This document shows positions 40,849 to 48,562 of a DNA stretch of 64,000 bases, in pieces. This DNA is from Actinocorallia sp039871655 (GTDB lineage: Bacteria; Actinomycetota; Actinomycetes; Streptosporangiales; Streptosporangiaceae), in the NCBI RefSeq assembly GCF_039871655.1, contig NZ_JBDPLZ010000002.1, positions 682,001-746,000 on the forward strand. The letters are read 5' to 3'. The position numbers and the translations under genes were made by a program. Under the pieces are notes generated by a model, which searched no databases, was not told the origin of the DNA, and was given only the letters and a program-made list of their open reading frames with translations. How positions within the stretch are numbered: position 1 is the stretch's first letter; each line of letters begins with the position of its first letter.

Positions 40849-41748
40849 ATGACGGATCCGGCACCGACCTGGGGGATCAGCGGCCCGCTCTTCCTCGCGC
40901 TGTTCGCCGTGGCCGCGGTGGCTCTGTGGTTGCTGGCGATGGGGCTGCGCCGCCTCGCCATGGCGGGCCGTACCCCGGTCCGCGAGCTGCACCCCTACGA
41001 GCTGGCCTACCTGGACGGCGGGCGCGCCCGGGTGGTGGCCGCGAGCCTGGCCGCCCTCCGGCTGGTCGGCGCGGTCGACGCGAGACGGAACGGGTCGCTG
41101 CGGGTGACCGGCTCCCCGGGCCCCGCGTCCACCCCGCTGGACCAGGCGGTGCTCCAGGCGATCGCCGTGGGGGCCTGGTCCAAGGACCTGGTGTCCCACC
41201 ACCTCGTCCGGCCGCATCTGAACCGCCTGCACGACTCCCTGGTGGCCGAGGGGCTGCTGAACGGGGCGCGGGAGAAGAAGCGGATCAGGCTGGCCGTGCT
41301 GCCGCTGGTGCTCCTGCTGGCGCTGGGCGCTCTCCGGGTCGCCGCCGGCCTGCAGAACGACAGGCCGGTCGGATTCCTGCTGCTCCTCATGGCCTGCGTC
41401 GCGGGGGCGGCCCTGCTCCTGCTGGGCGTCCCTGAGCACACTGGGGCGGCCAAGAGGATGCTGCGCGAGGCCCGGGACCGCTACGGGGCGCTGCGCCCCT
41501 CGTCCTCGCCGGACTGGAGGTCCTACGGGCCCGAGGCCGCGGCGCTGAGCGTGGCGGTGTTCGGCGTCACCGCGCTGACGGTCATGGACCCGGACTTCGC
41601 CTCGGCGGCCGAGGTCCAGCGCCAGTTCGGGCAGGCGGCGTCCTCCGGCTCCTCTTCGGGCGGCTTCTCCTCGTCCGACAGCGGGTCTTCCGACAGCGGG
41701 TCTTCCGACGGCGGCTCCTCCTGCGGCGGAGGCGGGTGCGGCGGGTGA
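40849..41748 (+). CDS. TIGR04222-domain membrane protein with Ser/Gly/Cys C-terminal tail; candidate substrate of the adjacent DUF692 enzyme
   Basis: A 299-residue protein. One N-terminal membrane helix (about 12-31) is followed by a cytoplasmic winged-helix-like region (ELHPYELAYLDGGRARVV...LNRLHDSLVAEGLL), then two helices near 147-190. The C-terminal tail is low-complexity: SSDSG-type repeats ending in SSCGGGGCGG, with both Cys in the last eight residues. The domain order and tail are those of TIGR04222 proteins, commonly next to DUF692 genes. ATG 40849 has GAAGGAGAG upstream. Its stop overlaps the DUF692 start. The two tail Cys are plausible sites for oxidative modification; this is inferred. 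Confidence 0.85.
   Translation: MTDPAPTWGISGPLFLALFAVAAVALWLLAMGLRRLAMAGRTPVRELHPYELAYLDGGRARVVAASLAALRLVGAVDARRNGSLRVTGSPGPASTPLDQAVLQAIAVGAWSKDLVSHHLVRPHLNRLHDSLVAEGLLNGAREKKRIRLAVLPLVLLLALGALRVAAGLQNDRPVGFLLLLMACVAGAALLLLGVPEHTGAAKRMLREARDRYGALRPSSSPDWRSYGPEAAALSVAVFGVTALTVMDPDFASAAEVQRQFGQAASSGSSSGGFSSSDSGSSDSGSSDGGSSCGGGGCGG
41671..41730 (+). repeat. 15-base tandem repeat encoding the Ser/Asp/Gly tail
   Basis: Four units (TCGTCCGACAGCGGG and variants), three encoding SSDSG/SSDGG and the fourth drifting to SSCGG. The last unit introduces the first tail Cys. Confidence 0.75.
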
Positions 41749-42560
41749 CCGTCCCGGGCGTCGGCATCGGCTGGCGGCCCCCGCTCGCGCAGTTCACGGC
41801 GGGGCTGCCGGGCCTGGGCTTCACCGAGGTGATCGCCGAGTCCCTGCACCGGCCCGACCCCGCGCTGCTGGAGCTGCGGGACCGGGGGGTGCCGGTCGTC
41901 CCGCACGGGGTGCGGCTGTCGCTCGGCGGCGCCGGGCCCGTCGAGCCGGACCGGGTCTCCCACCTGGCGCACTGCGCCGAACTGCTGGACGCGCCGCTGG
42001 TCAGCGAGCACGTCGCGTTCGTCCGCGCGGGCGGTCTGGAGGCGGGGCACCTGCTGCCCGTGCCGCGCACCCGTGAGGCGCTGGACGCGCTGGCCCGCAA
42101 CATCCGCCTCACCCGGGCGGAGCTGGACGTGCCGCTGGCGGTCGAGCCGATCGCCGCGCTCTTCGACTGGCCCGACGACGAGTACTCCGAGGGCGACTTC
42201 CTCACCGAGCTCCTCGACCGGACCGGCGCGCTGCTCCTGCTGGACGTGGCCAACGTGTACGCCAACGCGCGCAACCGGGGGCAGGACCCGCTCCGGGTGC
42301 TGGAGTCCTTCCCGCTCGACCGCGTCGCCTACTGCCATGTGGCGGGTGGCGGCGAACACGACGGGTACTACCACGACACCCACACGCACGCCGTGTCCGA
42401 GGAGGTGCTCGCGCTGGTGGCCGAGGCGGAGAGGTTCGGTCCCGCCGAAGGGCGGCTGGGGTACCTGCTGGAACGCGACGGCGGGTATCCGCCCGCCGCC
42501 GAACTGAGGGCGGAGCTCGACGCCGTCGCCGACGCCGCCGGAATGGCGCGGATCACATGA
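41745..42560 (+). CDS. DUF692 family protein, multinuclear non-heme iron oxidase (MNIO) family
   Basis: A 271-residue TIM-barrel protein of the DUF692 family, which includes MbnB and TglH, iron enzymes that remodel peptide Cys residues. Motifs in order: VGIGWRPPL, HGVRLSLGG, VSEHVAFVRAG, AVEPIAALFDW (usually Glu-Asn), LLLDVANVYANA, YCHVAGGGEHDG and HDTHTHAVSEEVLAL, giving the His/Glu/Asp/Asn set expected for two or three irons. GTG 41745 overlaps the stop of the TIGR04222 gene; GTG 41736 would add three residues. The small gene that follows overlaps its stop, so all three are coupled. Product chemistry cannot be predicted. Confidence 0.88.
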   Translation: MTVPGVGIGWRPPLAQFTAGLPGLGFTEVIAESLHRPDPALLELRDRGVPVVPHGVRLSLGGAGPVEPDRVSHLAHCAELLDAPLVSEHVAFVRAGGLEAGHLLPVPRTREALDALARNIRLTRAELDVPLAVEPIAALFDWPDDEYSEGDFLTELLDRTGALLLLDVANVYANARNRGQDPLRVLESFPLDRVAYCHVAGGGEHDGYYHDTHTHAVSEEVLALVAEAERFGPAEGRLGYLLERDGGYPPAAELRAELDAVADAAGMARIT

Positions 42561-43138
42561 GCAGGGACCGGCCGGACCCTCCTTCCGGCGACCTGGCCGC
42601 ACGCCAGGAGGCGCTGCTCCGGGCCCTGGTGGCCGGAGCTCCGCTGCCCGCCGGATTCGACGCGGCGCGGGTCGGCGCCGCCGCCCGCGCGCTGAGGGGC
42701 AAACGGTTCGGCGAGGTCGGGCGGGTCTGGCCGTCCCTGCTGCCCTACCGCGCGGAGTTCCTCGCGTGGGCCGAGGGCAGGCCGCCGCTGGGCTCGTGGC
42801 GGGACGGCTGGGAGTTCGCCCGCGCGCACCGTCCCGTACTGGACGCGGAGGCCGCGACCGCGCTGGCCGTCTGCGAGGCGCTGTGGCGGCACGGGGACGA
42901 ACCCCGGCGGCGTCGGGGTCCGGCGGTGCGCCGGGTTCCGGGAGGTCTGGTCGCGGCGTTCGCCGGGCGGATGATCGTTCTCAGGAGAAGGCGGTTAGGG
43001 TCGAGACGACCCCCTTCACGGGGCTCACGGCAGGCAGGCGGGACGAAGGAGGCTTCATGCGGATCGGAGTGCTCACCGGCGGAGGCGACTGCCCGGGGCT
43101 CAACGCCGCGATCCGGGCGGTGGTGCGCAGGGGCGTGA
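42557..43138 (+). CDS. Probable partner protein of the DUF692 enzyme; 3' end overlaps pfk out of frame
   Basis: The frame has 193 codons. Residues 1-145 look genuine: helical, Arg/Ala-rich, with a Trp-containing middle (VWPSLLPYRAEFLAWAEG, SWRDGWEFARAHRP). This resembles the small helical partner genes that accompany DUF692 enzymes in actinobacteria, though no named family is matched. After RVPGGLVAAFAGRMIVLRRR (near 150) the sequence becomes low-quality and reads 82 bases into pfk, suggesting a lost stop or a frameshift near 42990-43010. ATGA overlap with the DUF692 stop indicates coupling. It may present the substrate or stabilise the enzyme. Confidence 0.65.
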   Translation: MSRDRPDPPSGDLAARQEALLRALVAGAPLPAGFDAARVGAAARALRGKRFGEVGRVWPSLLPYRAEFLAWAEGRPPLGSWRDGWEFARAHRPVLDAEAATALAVCEALWRHGDEPRRRRGPAVRRVPGGLVAAFAGRMIVLRRRRLGSRRPPSRGSRQAGGTKEASCGSECSPAEATARGSTPRSGRWCAGA

Positions 43139-44082
43139 AGGAGTTCGGCGACGAGTTCACGGGCTTCCGCGACGGCTGGCACGGCCCCCTCGAACGCGAC
43201 ACCATGCCCCTGGACCTGGAGACCGTCCACGGCATCCTGCCGCTCGGCGGCACCATCCTCGGCTCCTCCCGCACCAACCCGCTGAAGGTCGAGGACGGGA
43301 TCGCCCGCATCCGGGAGAACCTGGCGGCCCTGGGCCTGGACGCCCTGATCGCCCTCGGCGGGGAGGACACCCTGGGCGTGGCCCTGGCCCTGCACGAGGC
43401 GGGGGTGCCGGTGGTCGGCGTGCCCAAGACCATCGACAACGACCTCAGCGGCACCGACTACACCTTCGGGTTCGACACCGCGGTCGGCATCGCCACGGAG
43501 GCCGCGGACCGGTTGCGCACCACCGCGGAGAGCCACCACCGGGCGCTGGTCTGCGAGGTGATGGGGCGGCACGCCGGATGGATCGCGCTGCACTCGGGCA
43601 TGGCGTCGGGCGCGGACGTCGTCCTGATTCCGGAGAAGCCCTTCGATCTGGACGAGGTCACCGCCCACGTCGAGGCGAGGTTCCGGGCCGGGCACGCGCC
43701 GGTCCTCGTCGTCTCCGAGGGGGCCCGTCCGGTCGAGGGCTCGCTGGAGCTGCAGACGGGCGAGCGCGACGCCTTCGGGCACGTCCGGCTCGGCGGCATC
43801 GGGGAGAGGCTGGCCGCGGAGCTCGAGCGGCGCACCGGCAGGGAGGCGCGCTGCGTCGTCCTGGGCCACCTCCAGCGCGGCGGGACGCCCACCGCGTTCG
43901 ACCGGGTGCTGGCGACCCGGTTCGGGCTGCACGCCATAGAGGCGGTCCACGCGGGCGACCACGGCACGATGGTGGCGCTGCGCGGCACCGACATCGTGCG
44001 GGTGGGCCTGGCCGAGGCCGTCGGCACCCTCAAGACCGTCCCGCTGGAGCGCTATGCCGAGGCCGAGGTCTTCTTCGGCTGA
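43057..44082 (+). CDS. pfkA: 6-phosphofructokinase, PPi-type active site
   Basis: A 341-residue phosphofructokinase phosphorylating fructose 6-phosphate. MRIGVLTGGGDCPGLNAAIR begins it; ILGSSRTNP and the catalytic TIDNDLSGTDYTFGFDTAV follow. The phosphate-donor positions read GGEDTLG (Asp where ATP enzymes have Gly) and VPKTIDND (Lys where ATP enzymes have Gly), the signature of PPi-dependent enzymes such as that of Amycolatopsis methanolica. GRHAGWIAL and the substrate loop LGHLQRGGTPTAFDR are intact. ATG 43057 has GAAGGAGG upstream. The preceding gene's frame overlaps its first 82 bases. Confidence 0.9.
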   Translation: MRIGVLTGGGDCPGLNAAIRAVVRRGVKEFGDEFTGFRDGWHGPLERDTMPLDLETVHGILPLGGTILGSSRTNPLKVEDGIARIRENLAALGLDALIALGGEDTLGVALALHEAGVPVVGVPKTIDNDLSGTDYTFGFDTAVGIATEAADRLRTTAESHHRALVCEVMGRHAGWIALHSGMASGADVVLIPEKPFDLDEVTAHVEARFRAGHAPVLVVSEGARPVEGSLELQTGERDAFGHVRLGGIGERLAAELERRTGREARCVVLGHLQRGGTPTAFDRVLATRFGLHAIEAVHAGDHGTMVALRGTDIVRVGLAEAVGTLKTVPLERYAEAEVFFG

Positions 44083-44203
44083 TATTCCCGGATTTCCGGG
44101 AGCGGAGGATCACCAACGGAACATGGGGCAACCGGTCGAAGTGCTCTTCGAAATGGGCGACACTGAGAGACGATTCCCTTAACTTCTGACGGAGGTCCTG
44201 ATC

Positions 44204-45415
44204 ATGCCCTTGGCGCCCGCCGCCGGTGAGCCGTGTGTGCTGCTGAAGCTCGGCGAGATCGTCCTGAAGGGCAAGAACCGCCACCAGTTCGAGCAGCGGC
44301 TGCAGAGCAACATCCGCAAGGCGCTCGCCTCCACCGGGGTCGGCGTCGACCTGTGGCAGCGCTCCGGAGTGATCGTCATCCGGGCCGGCAGCGGCCTGGC
44401 CGAGGACGTCGAGAAGCTCGCCCGACGGCTCGAGGACGTCATGGGCATCGTCATCGTGCACCGCGCCCAGCGGGTGCCCAAGGACGTCGAGTCGATGACG
44501 AAGGCGGCGCTCGAGGCCGTCGCCCAGCACCCGATGACGGGCAGGGGCGGCAGCTTCGCGGTGCGCCCCCGCCGCCGTGACAAGCGTTTCCCGATCACCT
44601 CTTCGCAGATCGGGATCTCGGTGGGCTCGGAGATCAACGTCAAGTTCGGCCTGCCGGTGAACCTGAAGAACCCCGACATCACCGTCTCCATCGAGGTCGA
44701 CCGCGACGAGGTGTTCGTCTACACTGACGGCGCCCCCGGCCAGGGCGGCCTGCCGGTGGGCTCCAGCGGCCGCGGCCTGGTGCTGATGTCGGGCGGCATC
44801 GACTCCCCGGTCGCCGCCTACCGGATGATGCGGCGCGGCCTGCGGGTGGACTACCTGCACTTCTCCGGCATGCCCTTCACCGGCCCCGAGTCGATCTACA
44901 AGGCGTACGCGCTGGTGCGCGAGCTCGACAAGTTCCAGGGCGACTCCCGGCTGTTCGTGGTGCCGTTCGGCAAGGCGCAGCAGCAGATCAAGTCGGCGGG
45001 CGAGGACCGGCTGGCGATCATCGCGCAGCGGCGGCTGATGCTCAAGACCGCGGAGATCGTCGCCGAGCGCCGCCGGGCCGGCGCGCTCATCACCGGCGAC
45101 TCCCTGGGCCAGGTGGCGAGCCAGACCCTGGTCAACATGACCGCGCTGGACGACGCCGTGGACCTTCCGATCCTGCGTCCGCTGGTCGGCATGGACAAGT
45201 CCGAGATCATGGACCAGGCGCGCCGGATCTCCACCCTGTCCATCTCCGAGCTGCCCGACGAGGACTGCTGCTCCCTGCTGGCGCCCCGCCGTCCCGAGAC
45301 CGCGGCGCGCATCGCCGACCTGCGGCAGATCGAGAAGCGGCTGGACGCCGAGGAGCTGGCCGAGCAGCTGGCCGACTCGGTGCAGGAGCACCGGCCGGTC
45401 TACGGCTCGGACTGA
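44204..45415 (+). CDS. thiI: tRNA sulfurtransferase ThiI (4-thiouridine synthase)
   Basis: A 403-residue ThiI. An N-terminal ferredoxin-like region begins CVLLKLGEIVLKGKNRHQFE. The THUMP domain covers about 60-170 and the PP-loop adenylation domain starts at RGLVLMSGGIDSPVAAYRMM (near 187). The DEDCCSLLAPRRPET segment near the C-terminus is typical. There is no C-terminal rhodanese domain, so sulfur must come from another carrier; the cysteine desulfurase at 7000 is a candidate within the window. It modifies U8 in tRNA and, in some bacteria, contributes sulfur to thiazole synthesis. ATG 44204. Confidence 0.92.
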   Translation: MPLAPAAGEPCVLLKLGEIVLKGKNRHQFEQRLQSNIRKALASTGVGVDLWQRSGVIVIRAGSGLAEDVEKLARRLEDVMGIVIVHRAQRVPKDVESMTKAALEAVAQHPMTGRGGSFAVRPRRRDKRFPITSSQIGISVGSEINVKFGLPVNLKNPDITVSIEVDRDEVFVYTDGAPGQGGLPVGSSGRGLVLMSGGIDSPVAAYRMMRRGLRVDYLHFSGMPFTGPESIYKAYALVRELDKFQGDSRLFVVPFGKAQQQIKSAGEDRLAIIAQRRLMLKTAEIVAERRRAGALITGDSLGQVASQTLVNMTALDDAVDLPILRPLVGMDKSEIMDQARRISTLSISELPDEDCCSLLAPRRPETAARIADLRQIEKRLDAEELAEQLADSVQEHRPVYGSD

Positions 45416-45439
45416 CCGGCCCCGGGGGCCGACCGGCCT

Positions 45440-46399
45440 TCAGTCGTCGAGGAGCCCTTCGGCGCGCAGCTGGAGGGCGAGCACCTCGACGGGCGGGTCC
45501 GGGTCGAAGTCCGAGGGGCGGGGCGTCTCGGGCCCGTCCTCGCCGAACCGCGCCACCTTCTCCAGCCGGACGATGCGGAAGCGGCGTCCGCGCACCTCCA
45601 GCGCGTCGAGCCTGGTGGTGATCAGCCGCCACGCCGCCTCCCGGTAGGCGGCCCGGGTGGCCTTGTCGGCGCGTTCCACCGAGGGCGCCACCTGCTGGAG
45701 GTACTCGGCGAGGCACTCGCGGGCCCGCTGGGGGGTGGGGCAGGCGGCGGTCGCCGAGCGCCATCCGTCGTGCAGGTACTCGGCGACGGAGAACGCGGGT
45801 GCCATGGGGACGGGGACGGGGTGGGAGTCCAGAGCCCGCCTGGCGTCGGCCCTGGCCTGCTCGCGGGGTGCTCCCGGGTACTCGATGGCCTCGGCGAACC
45901 GCACGGCGAGCTCGAGCTCGGTCTCGGGCCCGTGGGCGCCGGCGGGGAGCCGGAGGACCTCGGGCCGGTGCGGCGGGGGAGTGCGGGGGTCGGGGTCGGT
46001 GGGCCGCGGCGGTTCGGGCTCGCCGAGGTTCATCCGCAGCACCTGCTCGACCCGGATGATCCGGAACCTGCGGCCCGCCACGACGAGCTCGTCGTGGCGC
46101 TCCCAGTCCAGGACGTGGGCCGCCGCCAGGTAGGGCTCGGGGTCGGCGGCGGTCCTGGCCTCCATCCGAAGATGGCCGGCCAGGTCGTCACGGGAGCACT
46201 GCGGGGTGGCCTCGCCCAGGCTGATCACCCGCCAGTCCTCGCCGACCTCCTCGGCGACCCCGAACATGGGGCCGGCCAGGACGGTCAGCGGGTACTCCCG
46301 CCGGGCCCGCCGGGCGTCCTGCGCGATGAGCGCCTGCACCGGATCGGTGGAGGTGAGCTCCCGCAGTCCTCGTTCCAGAGCCTTGTCCTCATGGGGCAT
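45440..46399 (-). CDS. DUF5954 family hypothetical protein
   Basis: A 319-residue protein built of two related halves: a first unit with WRVISLGEATPQCSRDDLAGHL and VVAGRRFRIIRVEQVLRM, and a second with WRSATAACPTPQRARECLAEYL and EVRGRRFRIVRLEKVARF. This internal duplication and the GRRFRI(I/V)R motif match actinobacterial DUF5954 proteins. No membrane segment or catalytic motif is visible. ATG 46399 has GGGAG about ten bases upstream (begins PHEDKALERGLRELTS); a longer start at 46456 is unsupported. Function unknown. It converges on thiI and follows aroF on the same strand. Confidence 0.75.
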   Translation of the reverse strand: MPHEDKALERGLRELTSTDPVQALIAQDARRARREYPLTVLAGPMFGVAEEVGEDWRVISLGEATPQCSRDDLAGHLRMEARTAADPEPYLAAAHVLDWERHDELVVAGRRFRIIRVEQVLRMNLGEPEPPRPTDPDPRTPPPHRPEVLRLPAGAHGPETELELAVRFAEAIEYPGAPREQARADARRALDSHPVPVPMAPAFSVAEYLHDGWRSATAACPTPQRARECLAEYLQQVAPSVERADKATRAAYREAAWRLITTRLDALEVRGRRFRIVRLEKVARFGEDGPETPRPSDFDPDPPVEVLALQLRAEGLLDD

Positions 46400-46525
46400 G
46401 CCCAACATGCTCCCTGCCATTACCTCACTTGCGCAGCTTCTCGCTGGATTGCCCATAAGATCCCGCTTCCCGGACCTACCCGGAGGAAAATCCTCAACCC
46501 GGAATAAGGATCCTTCTACCGAAGG

Positions 46526-46561
46526 CCTCCGGGCACGCGGCCTGTTCCGCGTACCCGGAGG
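46526..46561. terminator. Hairpin downstream of aroF
   Basis: CCTCCGGGCACGCGG and its complement (one C:A mismatch) around CCTGTT. It lies 30 bases past the aroF stop and separates it from the DUF5954 gene. The stretch 46400-46525 holds the DUF5954 promoter and no gene. Confidence 0.65.
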
Positions 46562-46589
46562 GCGTTTCTCACACCGGAACGGCGCCGCG

Positions 46590-47633
46590 TCAGGCGAGGG
46601 CGGCCGGAGCCGCGGCGGTGGTGAGCTCGCGGCCCACGACGGGCGGCAGGGCGCGGACGAGTTCCGCGAGCTCCGCGAGGTCCTCCTGGACCAGGGCCTG
46701 GGGCCCGTCGCACAGGGCGGCCTCGGGGTGCGGGTGCACGTCGATGATGACGCCGTCGGCGCCGATCGCGATGGCCGCCCGGGTGAGCGGGAGCACCAGG
46801 TCGCGGTGGCCGCCGGAGTGGGACGGGTCCACGATCACCGGCAGGTGGGACAGGCGCTGGGCCACCGGGACCGCGGAGATGTCCAGGGTGTTGCGGGTGG
46901 CCTTCTCGAAGGTGCGGATGCCGCGCTCGCACAGGACGATGTCGAGGTTGCCGCGCTGGGCGACGTACTCGGCCGACATCAGCCACTCCTCGATGGTCCC
47001 GCTCATGCCGCGCTTGATCATGACGGGCTTGCCGGCCTCGCCGACCGCCTGCAGCAGCGCGAAGTTCTGGGTGTTGCGGGTGCCGATCTGCAGCATGTCG
47101 GCGTACTCGGCGACGAGCTCCACGTCGCGGGCGTCCACGACCTCGGTGACGACCGGCATGCCGGTCTCGGCCCGCACGTCCGCGAGGATCCGCAGGCCCG
47201 CCTCGCCGAGGCCCTGGAAGGCGTAGGGGGAGGTGCGGGGCTTGAAGGCGCCGCCGCGCAGCAGGGTGGCCCCGGCGGACTGCGCCATCCGGGCGGCCTC
47301 CAGGGTCTGCTCGGGGGTCTCCACGGCGCAGGGGCCGGCGATCAGGGTCATGGTGCCGGGGCCGATCGGGACGCCGCCGACGCGCACGACCGAGCGCTCG
47401 GCGTGGTGCTCGCGGCTGACCAGCTTGTAGGGGGCGCTGATCCGCACCACCTCGCCGACGCCGTGCTGGCCGCCCAGGTTCAGTGCCTCGAAGCGCTCGG
47501 CGTCGCCGATCAGCCCGACGATGGTGCGGTTGACGCCGCGGCTGACGAAGGCTTCGCCTCCCGCCGCCTCGACGAGCGAAACGACGTTGTCGATGTCGGT
47601 TCCGGTGGCTTCGGGGGCCATGACGACGACCAT
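46590..47633 (-). CDS. aroF: 3-deoxy-7-phosphoheptulonate (DAHP) synthase, type I-beta
   Basis: A 347-residue first enzyme of the shikimate pathway, joining phosphoenolpyruvate and erythrose 4-phosphate. An N-terminal ferredoxin-like regulatory domain (about 1-75: MVVVMAPEATGTDIDNVVSL) precedes the barrel. Motifs: LIAGPCAVETPEQTLEAA (metal Cys), LRGGAFKPRTSPYAFQG, VMIKRGMSGTIEEWLMSAEY, LPVIVDPSHSGGH and DGVIIDVHPHPE. The N-terminal domain implies feedback control by aromatic amino acids, as in Thermotoga. ATG 47633 has GAGGAGAG upstream. Its leader carries a terminator and an aromatic leader peptide, so attenuation is also likely. Confidence 0.95.
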   Translation of the reverse strand: MVVVMAPEATGTDIDNVVSLVEAAGGEAFVSRGVNRTIVGLIGDAERFEALNLGGQHGVGEVVRISAPYKLVSREHHAERSVVRVGGVPIGPGTMTLIAGPCAVETPEQTLEAARMAQSAGATLLRGGAFKPRTSPYAFQGLGEAGLRILADVRAETGMPVVTEVVDARDVELVAEYADMLQIGTRNTQNFALLQAVGEAGKPVMIKRGMSGTIEEWLMSAEYVAQRGNLDIVLCERGIRTFEKATRNTLDISAVPVAQRLSHLPVIVDPSHSGGHRDLVLPLTRAAIAIGADGVIIDVHPHPEAALCDGPQALVQEDLAELAELVRALPPVVGRELTTAAAPAALA

Positions 47634-47666
47634 GGATCTCTCCTCGGAGAAGTGTCGGAGAACGCG

Positions 47667-47697
47667 AAAAAGCCCCGGGCCGAAGGTGCCCGGGGCT
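47667..47697 (-). terminator. Attenuator terminator in the aroF leader
   Basis: AGCCCCGGGC pairs with GCCCGGGGCT around a seven-base loop and is followed, in aroF sense, by TTTTT. It sits between the leader peptide stop and the aroF start, so transcription must read through it to reach aroF. Confidence 0.85.
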
Positions 47698-47710
47698 CTG
47701 GTGAAGCTGG

Positions 47711-47782
47711 TCAGCGCAGCGTGTGGCTGACGATCACCCCTCCGGGCTCGCCATACCAAAAGAAGTGAACGACGCTACGCAC
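47711..47782 (-). CDS. Aromatic leader peptide of aroF, 23 aa
   Basis: GTG at 47782 opens VRSVVHFFWYGEPGGVIVSHTLR and stops at 47711. The consecutive codons TTC TTT TGG TAT encode Phe-Phe-Trp-Tyr, the products of the pathway started by aroF, so ribosome stalling here can sense all three aromatic amino acids. There is no Shine-Dalgarno, but a TAGTCT -10-like box ends seven bases upstream, fitting a leaderless leader. A GTCAGC/GCTGAC dyad overlaps its end and could be the alternative to the terminator hairpin. Confidence 0.8.
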   Translation of the reverse strand: MRSVVHFFWYGEPGGVIVSHTLR

Positions 47783-47862
47783 GAGAAACAGACTAAGGCA
47801 TGCTCGCGGGAGCTCCGTACATCGGGGGGCTGGAATTCGGGCCGGGTCCGAAGGGTGGCAGG

Positions 47863-48459
47863 ATGGGCGGGAAGATGACCCCTCCAGAGAAACCCTTGCC
47901 GCCGGGGCAGTACGTGCCCCGGGGATTTCCGGTGCTGCATTACGGGCCCGTTCCGAGATTCCGTCCGGACAAATGGGACTTCAGGGTCTTCGGGCCCACC
48001 GTGGATGGAGCGGAGGTCCGCTGGGACTGGGACGAATTCCAGAAGCTGCCGCGCACCCCGGTGGTGTCCGATTTCCACTGCGTCACCAAGTTCACCATCC
48101 CCGACAACCTCTGGGAGGGTGTCACCGGCCGCACCCTGCTGGAACTGGCGCCTCCCCATCCCGACGTCACCCACGTCATGCTCTGGGCCGAGTACGGCTA
48201 CAGCGCCAACATCAGGCTGAGCGACCTGGCCGAGGAGGGGACGCTGTTCGCCACCCACCACAACGGCGAGCCGCTCACCGCCGACCACGGCTTCCCCGTC
48301 CGGGCGGTCGTCTCGCACCTGTACGGCTGGAAGAGCGTGAAGTGGGCGCGGGGCATCGAGTACCTCGTCGGCGACCGCCGCGGCTTCTGGGAGGAGCGCG
48401 GCTACCACAACATCGCCGACCCCTGGCTCGAGCAGCGCTACTCCTACCAGGAGGAATGA
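47863..48459 (+). CDS. Sulfite oxidase-like molybdopterin-dependent oxidoreductase
   Basis: A 198-residue protein consisting of one oxidoreductase molybdopterin-binding domain (SUOX fold). The Mo-ligand Cys is in SDFHCVTKFTIPDN (near 76). Family elements LWAEYGYSANIRLSDL, LTADHGFPVRAVVSHLYGWKS and VKWARGIEYL are intact. It has no signal peptide or heme domain, so it is a cytoplasmic, minimal member. The ATG at 47863 has GAAGGG seven bases upstream; an ATG at 47875 is possible. It is divergent from aroF. The substrate is unknown; peptide methionine sulfoxide or another S/N-oxide is possible by analogy. Confidence 0.88.
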   Translation: MGGKMTPPEKPLPPGQYVPRGFPVLHYGPVPRFRPDKWDFRVFGPTVDGAEVRWDWDEFQKLPRTPVVSDFHCVTKFTIPDNLWEGVTGRTLLELAPPHPDVTHVMLWAEYGYSANIRLSDLAEEGTLFATHHNGEPLTADHGFPVRAVVSHLYGWKSVKWARGIEYLVGDRRGFWEERGYHNIADPWLEQRYSYQEE

Positions 48460-48562
48460 GCAGGGCGGCGAGGCGCGTCGTGGCCGGACCGCCGGGGGAA
48501 CGAGGCATAGTCACCTGGTGAAAGCGATTGCACGCGAAGCGTGATCGCGGGAGGGTCCTCCC

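Noticed and set aside
41736..42560. DUF692 protein as a xylose isomerase-like sugar enzyme
   Set aside because: The TIM barrel is similar, but the motif order (HGVRLSLGG, VSEHVAF, LLLDVANVY, HVAGG, HDTHTH) is that of DUF692, and the neighbour is a TIGR04222 protein.
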